From: Hyalangium gracile
Lineage (GTDB): Bacteria > Myxococcota > Myxococcia > Myxococcales > Myxococcaceae
DNA: 64,000 nucleotides
NCBI RefSeq assembly: GCF_020103725.1
Contig: NZ_JAHXBG010000005.1
Coordinates: forward strand, 1 to 64,000
Direction of reading: 5' to 3'
Shown: positions 55,163 to 64,000 of the stretch, piece by piece
Numbering within the stretch: the first letter of the stretch is position 1
Layout: each line of letters starts with the position of its first letter
The notes under the pieces: generated by a model
Seen by the model: only the letters and a program-made list of their open reading frames with translations
Told to the model about the DNA's origin: nothing
The model's database searches: none
Made by a program: the position numbers and the translations under genes

Positions 55163-56344
55163 TTGCGCCGCTTTCCGCTCCGAACGCTTCTGCTGATGGT
55201 CCTGGCGTTGATCGTCTTCGCGCGCCTGTACTGGGCCACCCATTCCAAGCAGCCCAAGGAGGCTGGGGAGCCCCCCTCCCCCGGGCCGGGAATGCAGGTG
55301 GACGTGGTACCTCCCTCGGGCCCTCCCAAGGGGGCTCCCAAAGCGCCCGCCCCCGGCGGGGGCCCCTCCTCCTCGGCTTCGCCCGCCTGCGTCACGCTCG
55401 ACCGGACGTTGGACGCGGTGGTGCGCAACCCGGAGGATGCCGCCGCCCTGGCAGAGGCCCAGCGGAAGCTGGAGGCCTGCCTGGAGCCCCCCGTGCGGGC
55501 CTGCGAGCTGGGCGCCGCCCTGGCCGTCCGGGCTCCGATGGCGGCGGGCGACACGCCGGCCCGAGGGCTGCTGAAGGCGCTGTGCCAGCGGTGCCCCGCC
55601 GAGACGAATGCCTGCGCGGGCGGCGTCGCCCGGGTGCTGATGGAGGGGTCCACGGGCCACACCCGGGACACGGCCGAGGCGCTCTGGTACCTGGAGAACG
55701 CGGGCCCTGGCACCCCGGCGGCGTGCGCGGCCCTGGTGCGTCTGGCCCTGGTGCCGGCGGCGACGACGGGAGGGAAGTTCCAGGAGCCGCTTCGGCCGCT
55801 GCTGAGCGCGCTGGCTCCGAGGTGCGCGGGGGCGGGACACCTGCCCGCGGCCGTGGTGAGCGCCGCCGTGGTGCACCAGGGGGCGCAGGCCGGCGAGCTG
55901 ACCGGACTGGCGACGGCCCCGGCTGGCTCGCCCACGCCCATGACTCCCGCGCAGATAACGGGGGCGGAGGCCGGCAGCCACGCGTTCGATGGGAAGGAGA
56001 GGTCCGGGGTGGACCTGGGCAACGGGCGGACGCCCCGGTGGGAGGCGGACGGCGCGCTGCGGGGCCAGTTCGAGCCACCGCTGAAGCAGCTCACTTCGCT
56101 GCGCGTCCGGGCGAAGGGAGCGGGGAGCCTGCGCGCCATCGTCCGGCTGCCACCGGGGGTGGGCATGGAGGATCAGGAGCGCGACACGTTCTTCGTGAAC
56201 CCCACCGTGTGCCAGTTCAAGGGAACCGGCCAGTGGGAGACGTGCACGCTCCCGGTGCCGCTGCTGGACGTGGAGGCGATCAGCGTGTTCCCCGCGCTTC
56301 CGAGGATCGCGTTCTACGAGTTGGAGGCGAGCGGGACGCGGTAG
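55163..56344 (+). CDS. Membrane-anchored protein of unknown function
   Basis: 393-aa protein with one N-terminal helix (LRTLLLMVLALIVFARLYW), then a Pro/Gly-rich linker and two parts. A Cys- and Ala-rich helical part (about 75-260) resembles repeats (DAAALAEAQRKLEACLEP, ALCQRCPAETNACAGGVA). A beta-rich C-terminal part (about 265-393) looks like a carbohydrate-binding-type sandwich (RVRAKGAGSLRAIVRLPPG). I do not recognise a family. TTG 55163 is preferred because AAGGAG lies 6 bases before it. GTG 55142 is an alternative. It diverges from lpdA over a short gap. Confidence 0.72.
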   Translation: MRRFPLRTLLLMVLALIVFARLYWATHSKQPKEAGEPPSPGPGMQVDVVPPSGPPKGAPKAPAPGGGPSSSASPACVTLDRTLDAVVRNPEDAAALAEAQRKLEACLEPPVRACELGAALAVRAPMAAGDTPARGLLKALCQRCPAETNACAGGVARVLMEGSTGHTRDTAEALWYLENAGPGTPAACAALVRLALVPAATTGGKFQEPLRPLLSALAPRCAGAGHLPAAVVSAAVVHQGAQAGELTGLATAPAGSPTPMTPAQITGAEAGSHAFDGKERSGVDLGNGRTPRWEADGALRGQFEPPLKQLTSLRVRAKGAGSLRAIVRLPPGVGMEDQERDTFFVNPTVCQFKGTGQWETCTLPVPLLDVEAISVFPALPRIAFYELEASGTR

Positions 56345-56444
56345 GAGGCCGCTGGAGCCATGCGTCGATCCTCGCCACGCGCCGTGACGTGGACGCTGCT
56401 GGAGTCGCGCTGGTAGGTTTGTACGTCCTTCACGGGAGGGCCTC

Positions 56445-56663
56445 ATGCGGGGGCTTCAAGCCGGAATCGTGCTCCTTTCAGTCCTGGCGATGACTGGCTG
56501 CCCCTCTGAATTCGGCAAGGACGGCCGCGTGTCCAAGGCCGTCCACAACGATTCGCAGGAGAACCTGCTGAACCTCACGCGCTGTTCGGAGGCGAGGAGA
56601 GCGGAGGTATGCGAAGGCCCCAATAGGGATCCCTTCGAGTGTCAGAAGTGCGGCGGTACATGA
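56445..56663 (+). CDS. Small lipoprotein of unknown function
   Basis: 72-aa lipoprotein (lipobox MTGC, Cys about residue 19). The mature part of about 54 residues contains four further Cys (RCSE, EVCEG, ECQKCGG). A strong ribosome binding site GGGAGGG supports ATG 56445. Its stop overlaps the next ATG (ATGA, 56660-56663), so it is coupled to the Cys-rich membrane protein and the two probably act together. Confidence 0.78.
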   Translation: MRGLQAGIVLLSVLAMTGCPSEFGKDGRVSKAVHNDSQENLLNLTRCSEARRAEVCEGPNRDPFECQKCGGT

Positions 56664-57541
56664 ACTGGCGTCCACTCCTGCCTGTCTGCGTGGGCGTCCT
56701 GCTCATCCTGCCGCTCCTGCTTTTGCTGGGGATGATCCTTCGTCCAGAGACCGGGTCAGAGACTCCCACCAGAGTACGCATCAGCCCGGTGCTCGACGGC
56801 GAGCAGCGCGCTCGGTTGCTGACGTACAAGCGGCCCTGCCTGTCGAGTGCTGAGTGCGAACCACCGCTGGGCTGCTTGTATCAGTCCCGTTACAGGCACG
56901 CGTTCTGCACCGACAGCCAATGTGCCACGGATGCGCAGTGCCCTGAGGGCCAGGCCTGCCGCGAGCTCGCCACGAAGAGGGAGGGGCCACTCGTGCGCCT
57001 CTGCATCCCCGTGGGTGCGCGTCAGGAAGGAGAGAATTGCTTCCCCGCCCCGGAGGATCAGGAGAGCGCCTGCGCAGCTGGGCTTCTGTGCGCTGGGATG
57101 AATGGCTGGTGCGCCCGCACTTGCCATCCAGGTGCGCAGGGGGAGTGTCCCGAGGGCTTCTTCTGCGCCGACACCACACCCCAGCCCGCCTGTCTGCCCA
57201 CCTGCGAGCAGCGAGGATGCCCAGCAGGCCAGCAATGCATCCGGTTCGATGAGGGCTCGTCCATGTGCGCGCACGTCTATGGCACCAACTGCCAGCAGTC
57301 GCCTTGTCCAGAAGGACAGCGCTGCAGCGTGTTCGGCAACCCGGCGCAACCCGGGAAAGCGTGGTTCGAGTGTGTCGAGCGCTGCGGCAAGAACCTGCCC
57401 CCTTGCTCCGCGGAGAGCTTCTGCGACGACTATCAATGCCTGCCGCGCTGCGATCCCCAGGGAGCCGACATCTGCGCCGAGGGCTTCCGGTGTCGACAGC
57501 CCTGGCCGGACCTGCCCTTCGCGTGCCGACCGGATTGGTAG
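56660..57541 (+). CDS. Cys-rich membrane protein of unknown function
   Basis: 293-aa protein anchored by one helix (residues 10-30, LPVCVGVLLILPLLLLLGMI). The extracytoplasmic part has six or more Cys-rich units of about 30-40 residues with the pattern C-x-GxxC (ECEPPLGCLY, QCPEGQACRE, ECPEGFFCAD, GCPAGQQCIR, PCPEGQRCSV, ICAEGFRCRQ). Such units occur in many myxobacterial surface proteins; no enzyme domain is visible. Coupled by a 4-base overlap to the small lipoprotein. Function unknown. Confidence 0.78.
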   Translation: MNWRPLLPVCVGVLLILPLLLLLGMILRPETGSETPTRVRISPVLDGEQRARLLTYKRPCLSSAECEPPLGCLYQSRYRHAFCTDSQCATDAQCPEGQACRELATKREGPLVRLCIPVGARQEGENCFPAPEDQESACAAGLLCAGMNGWCARTCHPGAQGECPEGFFCADTTPQPACLPTCEQRGCPAGQQCIRFDEGSSMCAHVYGTNCQQSPCPEGQRCSVFGNPAQPGKAWFECVERCGKNLPPCSAESFCDDYQCLPRCDPQGADICAEGFRCRQPWPDLPFACRPDW

Positions 57542-57546
57542 CCGCG

Positions 57547-58896
57547 TCAGCGCGTGAGCCCGGACAGCTGCAGCGGGAGCCTCAGCCGCGCGCGGCACCC
57601 CGCCCCCTCCGTCCGGTTCTCGAGGCGCAGCGTGCCCCCGTGGGCCTCGGCGATCTGCCGACTGAGCACCAGGCCGATGCCGCTGCCCTGCGGCTTCGTC
57701 GTGAAGAAGGGCACGAAGAGGTTGGCCGTGTCCGCCAACCCCGGGCCCTCGTCCTCCACCCACAGCTCCACCGCGTCGGCCGAGGCCCTCGTCCAGGACA
57801 CCCAGACACGGCCCTTGCTCTCCCGGGCCGCGTCCACCGCGTTGCGCACCAGGTTGATGAGCAACTGCTCCAGCTGATCCCCATCCGCGCTCACCGTGAG
57901 CGCCGGGCCGGGACGCACCTCCACCGGCAGCCGCGTCTCCAGCGCCACCACCCGTCGCACCCAGGACTCCAGCTCCAGCGGCCCCAGCCTCGGCGGAGGC
58001 AATTTCGCCAGCTTCGCGTACGCCGACAGGAACCGGGCCAGCGACTCGCTGCGCCGCTCGATGATCCCCAGCCCCGACTTCGCGTCCTCGTCCCAGTCCG
58101 CTGGCCGCCCTCCCTGCACCAGCGCGTCCCGCAGCGCACCCGCGATGGACTGGATGGGCGTCAGCGAGTTGTTGATCTCGTGGCTCAGCACCCGAACCAT
58201 CCGCCGCCACGCCTCGCGCTCCTCCTCGCGCAGCGCCAGCCGCAGGTCCGCCAGCACCACGAGCTGGTGCGGCAACCCGCCCTGCCGGAACGTGCCCCGC
58301 CGCAGCTCGTACGGCCCGCCCTCCACCGCGAACGTCCGAGTGAGCCGGCGCGGCACCGGCCCCTCCAACAGCTCGGTCAGCCCCAGCGTCCCCGCGCTCT
58401 TGTTCACCAGGTGCGCGCGAGGCAGCCCCAGCAGCCGCTCCCCGGCGCGGTTGACCAGCTTCAGCGTCCCCTCCGCGTCGAAGGTCAGCACCGTGACCTC
58501 GATCTCCTCCATCACCTGCGTGAGCAGCGCGCCCGCCTCCAGCGCGCCCAGCCGCTGCTCCCGCAGCGTGTCGCCCAGCGCGTTGACCTCCAGCATCACC
58601 TCGCCGAGTGGATCGTCCCCGCGCGCGCCTCGCCCGCGCACCGAGTAGTCCCCCTCGCGCAGCGCGGCCAGCAGGTTGGCCACCGTCTGCAGCGGCCGGG
58701 ACACCCGCTCACGCACGGCGAGCGCCGCGCCCAGGTGCACCGCCACCACCACCACGGAGAACGTCCACTGCACCTTCGCGCTCACGTCTCCCGTCCACAG
58801 GAGCACCAGCGTGGCAATGGAGCCCGGCAGTCCCGCCAGCAGCGCCAGCAGGAAGATGCGGAGATCGTGCGGGAGCGATCTCCGGGGGCGGCTCAC
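57547..58896 (-). CDS. NtrB-type sensor histidine kinase
   Basis: 449-aa membrane kinase. Two hydrophobic helices (about 13-60) are followed by HAMP (RVSRPLQTVANLLAALREGD), a PAS-like segment (TVLTFDAEGTLKLVNRAGER), HisKA (phospho-acceptor in VLSHEINNSLTPIQSI) and HATPase (LLINLVRNAVDAA, DEGPGLAD, GSGIGLVLSRQIAEAHGG). The Asn after Glu in SHEINN is the NtrB/NtrY-type variant. The GTG start overlaps the response regulator stop (GTGA), so the two are coupled as kinase-regulator pair. Confidence 0.93.
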   Translation of the reverse strand: MSRPRRSLPHDLRIFLLALLAGLPGSIATLVLLWTGDVSAKVQWTFSVVVVAVHLGAALAVRERVSRPLQTVANLLAALREGDYSVRGRGARGDDPLGEVMLEVNALGDTLREQRLGALEAGALLTQVMEEIEVTVLTFDAEGTLKLVNRAGERLLGLPRAHLVNKSAGTLGLTELLEGPVPRRLTRTFAVEGGPYELRRGTFRQGGLPHQLVVLADLRLALREEEREAWRRMVRVLSHEINNSLTPIQSIAGALRDALVQGGRPADWDEDAKSGLGIIERRSESLARFLSAYAKLAKLPPPRLGPLELESWVRRVVALETRLPVEVRPGPALTVSADGDQLEQLLINLVRNAVDAARESKGRVWVSWTRASADAVELWVEDEGPGLADTANLFVPFFTTKPQGSGIGLVLSRQIAEAHGGTLRLENRTEGAGCRARLRLPLQLSGLTR

Positions 58897-60317
58897 CGCG
58901 CTCCCTTGATGCCGTAGTACTGCATCCGCCGGTACAGAGCGCTGCGCGAGAGCCCGAGCGCCTTCGCCGCGTCACTGACGTTGCCGTCGTTCCGGGTGAG
59001 CGCGCGCTCGATGAGGTAGCGCTCCACCTCCTCCAGCGTCATCTCCTCCAGGCGCGACGAGCCCTCGCGGCTGGTGCGCCGCAGCAGCAGATCCTCCGGC
59101 GTCACCTCGTCCCCGCTGGCCATGAGCAGCGCGCGCTCCACGGTGTGCTCCAGCTCGCGCACGTTGCCGGGCCACGAGTAGGCCATCAGCGCCTCCAGCG
59201 CCCCCTGGGACAGGCGCATCCCCGCGCGGCCATAGCGCCGGCCCTGCTCGGACAGGAAGTGCGCGGCCAGCGGAGGAATGTCCTCGCGCCGATCCCTCAG
59301 CGGCGGCAGCTGCACCTCCACCGTGTTGAGCCGGTACAGCAGATCCTCGCGGAAGCGGCCCTCGGCCACCGCCCTGGCCAGATCCACGTTCGTCGCCGAG
59401 ACGACCCGCACCGACACCCGCCGCACCTTCGAGGAGCCCACCGGGTGCAGCTCGCCCGTCTGCAGCACGCGCAGCAGCTTGGCCTGCTGGGTGAGCGGCA
59501 TGTTGCCGATCTCGTCCAGGAAGAGGATGCCGCCATCGGCCAGCTCGAAGCAGCCGATGCGGTCCGTCTTCGCGTCCGTGAAGGCGCCCTTCACGTGGCC
59601 GAACAGCTCGCTCTCGAAGACACCCTCGGAGAGCCCGCCCGAGTTCACCGCCACGAAGGGGCTGTCCGGGCGCCCCGAGGCCGCGTGGAGCCAGCGCGCC
59701 ACCACCTCCTTGCCCGTGCCGTGCTCTCCGGTGATGAGGACGTTGGCTCCCGAGGGTGCCACCCGCTCCACCAACCGCCGCACCGCCTGCATCGGGCGGG
59801 ACTCGGCCAGGAAGGCGGGCCGCTCGCCTCCCTTGCGCAGGTGGGTGTTCTCCTCCTCCAGCCTCCGGGAGCGTTTCAGCGCCCGACGCAGCTCCAGCTG
59901 CGTGCGCAGCAACGTCAGCAGCCGCGTGTTGTCCCACGGCTTCTGCACGTAGTCCCGAGCGCCCGCGCGCATCGCCTCCACCGCGCCCTCCACGCTGCCC
60001 CACGCCGTCATCACCAGCACCGGCAGCGTCGCGTCCAGCTGGCGCACGCGGGCGAGCAGATCCAGCCCCTCGCGCCCGGAGGTGGTGTCGCGCGCGTAGT
60101 TGAGGTCCATCAGCAGCACGTCCACGTCCTCGGCCTCCAGCATGGCGAGCACGCCCGCCGGAGACTGGGCCGTCAGCACCGCGTACCCGTCGCGCTTGAG
60201 CAGCAGGCGCAGCGCCTCCAGCACGTCGACCTGGTCGTCGGCGATGAGGATGCGTGCTCGCGAGTCGACCTCGGGTCGGGGAGCACTGTCAGGGGTGGAG
60301 GGAGCGGTGTCGGACAC
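58893..60317 (-). CDS. NtrC-family sigma54 response regulator
   Basis: 474-aa enhancer-binding regulator. The receiver domain (ILIADDQVDVLEAL, phosphorylated Asp in LLMDLNY, TAWGS, VQKPWD) is followed by a sigma54 AAA+ domain with Walker A GEHGTGKE, the sigma54-contact motif as GAFTDA instead of GAFTGA, Walker B GGILFLDEIGNMP and YSWPGNVREL. A Fis-type helix-turn-helix closes it (SDAAKALGLSRSALYRRMQ). GTG 60317 with AGGAAA about 8 bases upstream is preferred to an upstream TTG. It probably regulates the ABC export genes transcribed toward it from the right, a common arrangement. Confidence 0.93.
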   Translation of the reverse strand: MSDTAPSTPDSAPRPEVDSRARILIADDQVDVLEALRLLLKRDGYAVLTAQSPAGVLAMLEAEDVDVLLMDLNYARDTTSGREGLDLLARVRQLDATLPVLVMTAWGSVEGAVEAMRAGARDYVQKPWDNTRLLTLLRTQLELRRALKRSRRLEEENTHLRKGGERPAFLAESRPMQAVRRLVERVAPSGANVLITGEHGTGKEVVARWLHAASGRPDSPFVAVNSGGLSEGVFESELFGHVKGAFTDAKTDRIGCFELADGGILFLDEIGNMPLTQQAKLLRVLQTGELHPVGSSKVRRVSVRVVSATNVDLARAVAEGRFREDLLYRLNTVEVQLPPLRDRREDIPPLAAHFLSEQGRRYGRAGMRLSQGALEALMAYSWPGNVRELEHTVERALLMASGDEVTPEDLLLRRTSREGSSRLEEMTLEEVERYLIERALTRNDGNVSDAAKALGLSRSALYRRMQYYGIKGAR

Positions 60318-60442
60318 TGTGTTTTCCTGAAGAAGACGGACTCTGCCAGAAGGCCCGCGAGGAGGGGGAGCGGGATTCTTGGCCCTGGCAGGCTCGGACA
60401 AGCTCGGAGGGCAGGCGTGGGCTCACCCTCTCTCCAGTCCGT

Positions 60443-61123
<681 letters not shown>

Positions 61124-61128
61124 GGAAT

Positions 61129-63558
61129 TCACTCCGCACGCAAGGTCAAAGCGGGGTCCACCTTCGCCGCGCGGCGCGCCGGCAGCCAGCTGGCCAGCAG
61201 CGCCACGCCCGCCAGCAGCGCGGCCACGCCCACGAAGGTCAGCGGATCATGCGCCTGCACTCCATAGAGGAGCGCGCTCAGCAGCCGCCCCAGGCCCAGC
61301 GCCAGCAGCAGGCCCACGCCCACGCCCAGCAGGGTCAGGCGCATGCCGTGCTTCACCACCAGCCCCAGCACGTCCCCCTGGCGCGCCCCCAGCGCCATGC
61401 GGATGCCCAGCTCCCGGGTGCGCTGTGTCACCGTGTAGGCGATGACGCCATAGATGCCCAGCGAGGCGAGCACCACCGCCACGCCCGCGAAGATCATCAG
61501 CAGCACCATGGAGAAGCGGCGCTGGGCCACCGAGCCGTCCACCACCGCCTCCATGGGCGCCACGTCATACAGCGGCAGATCCCGATCCACCGCGCGCAGC
61601 TCGGCCTGCAGCGTCGCCAGCAGCGACTCCGGCGCCTGGCGGGTGCGAACGACGAGGTAGGCCCCCAGCACCGGCCGCTGCAACACCGAGTAATAGGCGG
61701 TGGCACGCGCGGGAACATCCAGCCCCCACTCCCTCACGTCCTTCACGATGCCCACCACCGTGGCCCACGGCGCATCCGGCGTGCGGCTCTGGGGACGGAT
61801 GCGCTGGCCGAGCGCCTCCTCCCCCGGGAAGAAGGCGCGGGCCATCGTCTCGTTGATGACCACCGCATGAGGCGCGGTGAAGCCATCCGAGTCCGAGAGC
61901 ATCCGCCCCCGAAGCAGCGGCACGCGGAGCACCTGGAGGTAGTCCGCGCTCACGACCCGGTACTCCACCGCCGGACGTTCCGGATCGCCCGGTGACATGG
62001 GCTTGCCTTCCACCTGCGTGGTCCAGTCACTGCGGCCCGTGAGCGGCAGCAGCGTCGACAGGCCCGCGGCCTCCACGCCAGGCGCCGCCCGCGCCCGCTC
62101 CAGGAACTCTCGGAGCACCGCCGCGCGCTTGGGCTCCTCGCTGTAGCGCTCCTCAGGCAGGGACAGCCGCGCGGTGAGGACTCCCTGGGGCTCGAAGCCC
62201 GCATCCACCGCCTGCAGCGCCACGAAGCTGCGCAGGAAGAGGCCCGCGCCCACCAGCAGCACCAGCGCCAGCGCCACCTGGGACACCACCAGCACGGAGC
62301 GCACCCGCCCCGAGCCGTGGCCCGTCGTGCCTCGCTCGCCCTCGCGCATCGCGCCGTGCAGATCCGCGCGGCTCGCCTGGAGCGCGGGCACCAGCCCGAA
62401 GAGCACTCCCGTCAGCACCGAGATGGCCGCGGTGAACACCACCACCCGGCCGTCCAGCCGCACCTCGGCGGCCCTCGGCAGCCCGTCACCAATGATGGCC
62501 AGCAGCACGTCCATGCCCCACATCGCCAGCAGCAGGCCGAGCACGCCTCCCGACAGGGCGAGCACCAGGCTCTCCGTCAGGAACTGCGTCATCAGGCGCC
62601 TACGGCCCGCCCCGAGCGCCGCGCGGATGGAGATCTCCCGGCTGCGCGCCGCGGCCCGGGCCAGCAGCAGGTTCGCCACGTTGGTGCAGGCGATGAGGAG
62701 CACGAAGCCCACCGCGCCCAGCAACAGCCACAGCGTGGAGCGCACCCCGCCCACCGTCTGCTCCTCCATGGACAGCACGGTGTTGTGCCACCCCCCCTTC
62801 GTGCCATAGCCCTGGGGGTTCGCCGCCAGCATGTCCGCCACCACGCGCTGCATGTCCTTGCGCGCGCCCTCCACCGTCACCCCCGGCTTCAGGCGGGCCA
62901 CGATGTCCAGGAAGCGCTGGCCCCGGGCCGGCGGCTCGAGCAGCTCCGGCGTGGGCGCGAAGGGCACGTAGAGGTCCGTCCGCTGGGGGTACTCGAAGCC
63001 CGCGGGCAACACGCCCACCACCGTGTAGGGCTGTCCGTCCAGGCTCAGCGTCGTGCCCAGGATGTCCGGCTTGGCGCCGAAGCGCCCGCGCCACACCCGG
63101 TGCGTGAGGACGACCACCCGATCCCGGCCCTGCGTCTCCTCCTCCGGAGAGAACCCGCGGCCCATCATCGGCGACACGCCGAGCGTGGGGAGCAGGGAGG
63201 CGGAGGCGAGGGTGGCGCGCAGGCGCTCGGGCACGTCCTGGCCCGTGAGCGTGATGTCCGCCACGGCGTAGGCCCCCACCGACTCCAGCGTCCGTGGCCG
63301 CTCCTGGTAGTCCCGGAACTCGAGCACCGAGGTTGGAATGTTGTTCAGCCCCAGGCTGGGGAAGTTCCCGAAGATGCGCACCAGCCGCTCCGGCTCGGCG
63401 AAGGGCAGCGGGCGCAGCAGCACGCCATTCACGACACTGAAGACCGCGCTGTTCGCGCCAATGCCGAGCGCCAGCGCCAGCACCGCGGCCAAGGCGAAGC
63501 CCGGCGTCTTGCGAAGGAGGCGCAGCGCGTAGCGCGCGTCCTGAAGGAGGTGATCCAT
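61129..63558 (-). CDS. MacB/FtsX-type ABC permease (ADOP family)
   Basis: 809-aa permease with a duplicated FtsX layout: a first helix (ALAAVLALALGIGANSAVFSVVNG), a MacB-like periplasmic domain (about 45-280), three helices, a second periplasmic domain (about 480-670) and three more helices, ending with SWLPARRAAKVDPALTLR. The N-terminal LLQDARYALRLLRKTPGF matches the ADOP permeases. AGGAG before ATG 63558. Probably works with the adjacent ATPase(s) in export or mechanotransmission. The substrate is unknown. Confidence 0.94.
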   Translation of the reverse strand: MDHLLQDARYALRLLRKTPGFALAAVLALALGIGANSAVFSVVNGVLLRPLPFAEPERLVRIFGNFPSLGLNNIPTSVLEFRDYQERPRTLESVGAYAVADITLTGQDVPERLRATLASASLLPTLGVSPMMGRGFSPEEETQGRDRVVVLTHRVWRGRFGAKPDILGTTLSLDGQPYTVVGVLPAGFEYPQRTDLYVPFAPTPELLEPPARGQRFLDIVARLKPGVTVEGARKDMQRVVADMLAANPQGYGTKGGWHNTVLSMEEQTVGGVRSTLWLLLGAVGFVLLIACTNVANLLLARAAARSREISIRAALGAGRRRLMTQFLTESLVLALSGGVLGLLLAMWGMDVLLAIIGDGLPRAAEVRLDGRVVVFTAAISVLTGVLFGLVPALQASRADLHGAMREGERGTTGHGSGRVRSVLVVSQVALALVLLVGAGLFLRSFVALQAVDAGFEPQGVLTARLSLPEERYSEEPKRAAVLREFLERARAAPGVEAAGLSTLLPLTGRSDWTTQVEGKPMSPGDPERPAVEYRVVSADYLQVLRVPLLRGRMLSDSDGFTAPHAVVINETMARAFFPGEEALGQRIRPQSRTPDAPWATVVGIVKDVREWGLDVPARATAYYSVLQRPVLGAYLVVRTRQAPESLLATLQAELRAVDRDLPLYDVAPMEAVVDGSVAQRRFSMVLLMIFAGVAVVLASLGIYGVIAYTVTQRTRELGIRMALGARQGDVLGLVVKHGMRLTLLGVGVGLLLALGLGRLLSALLYGVQAHDPLTFVGVAALLAGVALLASWLPARRAAKVDPALTLRAE

Positions 63559-63639
63559 GGAATGTGGCTCCTCGAATGAGTGAGGCCCGGGTGCTCACCC
63601 GGGGCCCTTCCCCCTGCCCCCCTCCGAGGGAGCCGGGAT

Positions 63640-64000
63640 TCAGCGCAGGCGCTCGTCCTGCACGACGCGACCGTCGAACAGGCTCACCACGCGCGTGCCG
63701 AGCCGCGCCTGGGCGGGATCGTGCGTCACCATGATGAGCGTGGCGCCCCCCTGGTGCAGCTCGGACAAGAGCTGCATCACGGACTCGCCGTTCTTCGAGT
63801 CCAGGTTACCGGTGGGCTCGTCCGCCAGCAGGATGAGCGGATCGCCCGCCACCGCGCGAGCCACCGCCACGCGCTGCTGCTGACCGCCCGAGAGCTGCCC
63901 CGGCATGTGGCGCGCCCGGTGGCTCATGCCCACGCGCTCCAGCGCCTTCTCCACCCGCGCCTTGCGCTCGTCGGCGGCCATGCCCCGATACGTGAGCGGC
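63640..64000 (-). CDS. ABC transporter ATP-binding protein, partial at window edge
   Basis: C-terminal part of a second MacB-like ATPase. The visible part has the signature LSGGQQQRVAVARAV, Walker [15 protein letters not shown] and H-loop THD. The reading frame stays open past the ATG at 63981 to the window end (residues PLTYRGM before it are family-like), so the N-terminal half with Walker A lies outside. It forms one operon with the permease and the other ATPase. Confidence 0.93.
   Translation of the reverse strand, partial: PLTYRGMAADERKARVEKALERVGMSHRARHMPGQLSGGQQQRVAVARAVAGDPLILLADEPTGNLDSKNGESVMQLLSELHQGGATLIMVTHDPAQARLGTRVVSLFDGRVVQDERLR

Overview
The window reads as chromosomal DNA of a myxobacterium, probably a Cystobacterineae relative (Archangium, Cystobacter, Stigmatella or Hyalangium type). 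This is an inference from the very high GC with near-total G/C at third codon positions, the density of lipoproteins and two-component/NtrC-type regulators, an FHA protein, a histone H1-like protein, and ASN-GLY-LEU pentapeptide-repeat lipoproteins. No rRNA, tRNA, CRISPR array, transposase or phage gene was seen. About 43 protein genes fill almost all of the sequence. The long open frames antisense to them are GC-driven shadows.

Layout. 0.3-9.7 kb: a chemoreceptor, a MarR regulator translationally coupled to an S41 peptidase, a secreted amidohydrolase, an OmpA-type lipoprotein with a companion lipoprotein, an FHA protein, a thioredoxin-fold protein without active-site cysteines and a ChaN/EreA-like lipoprotein. 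9.7-13.1 kb: a coiled-coil/lipase fusion and an RNase T2 lipoprotein, separated by a non-coding stretch with three helically phased palindromes. 13.2-21.2 kb: a probable operon of a single-chain xanthine dehydrogenase-like molybdenum hydroxylase, a Tat-type monohaem protein and a Tat-type multicopper oxidase, ended by a strong hairpin. 21.3-26.6 kb: a secreted starch-binding alpha-amylase and a Cys-repeat metallophosphoesterase lipoprotein. 26.7-29.8 kb: a small unknown gene, an aldo/keto reductase and an ABC-2 exporter.

29.86-31.28 kb holds the most interesting locus: a SIR2-like NADase-fold gene followed 7 bases later by a HAM1/ITPase-like gene whose catalytic and base-recognition motifs are altered. 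The pair resembles the effector and sensor halves of a nucleotide-sensing abortive-infection system, without a nearby deaminase. It is followed by a possible gene remnant and a cyclase-ATPase-TPR signalling protein.

34.7-43.2 kb: an NGLSA-repeat lipoprotein, RNase R, a histone H1-like/chagasin-like fusion, moeA (cofactor synthesis that the molybdenum hydroxylase needs), ribA and an overlapping metallo-beta-lactamase-fold gene. 43.2-48.3 kb: a lipoyl cluster on the minus strand (lipA, 2-oxo acid dehydrogenase E2, a TPR/ClpX-zinc-finger/P-loop protein, and a LipB-Nudix fusion). The matching E3 (lpdA) lies at 53.7-55.1 kb. Between them are a DUF72 gene and a periplasmic sugar-binding-type lipoprotein coupled to a hybrid histidine kinase. 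55.1-64 kb: membrane and Cys-rich surface proteins of unknown function, an NtrB/NtrC-type two-component pair, and a MacB/FtsX-type ABC export system whose last gene runs off the window edge.
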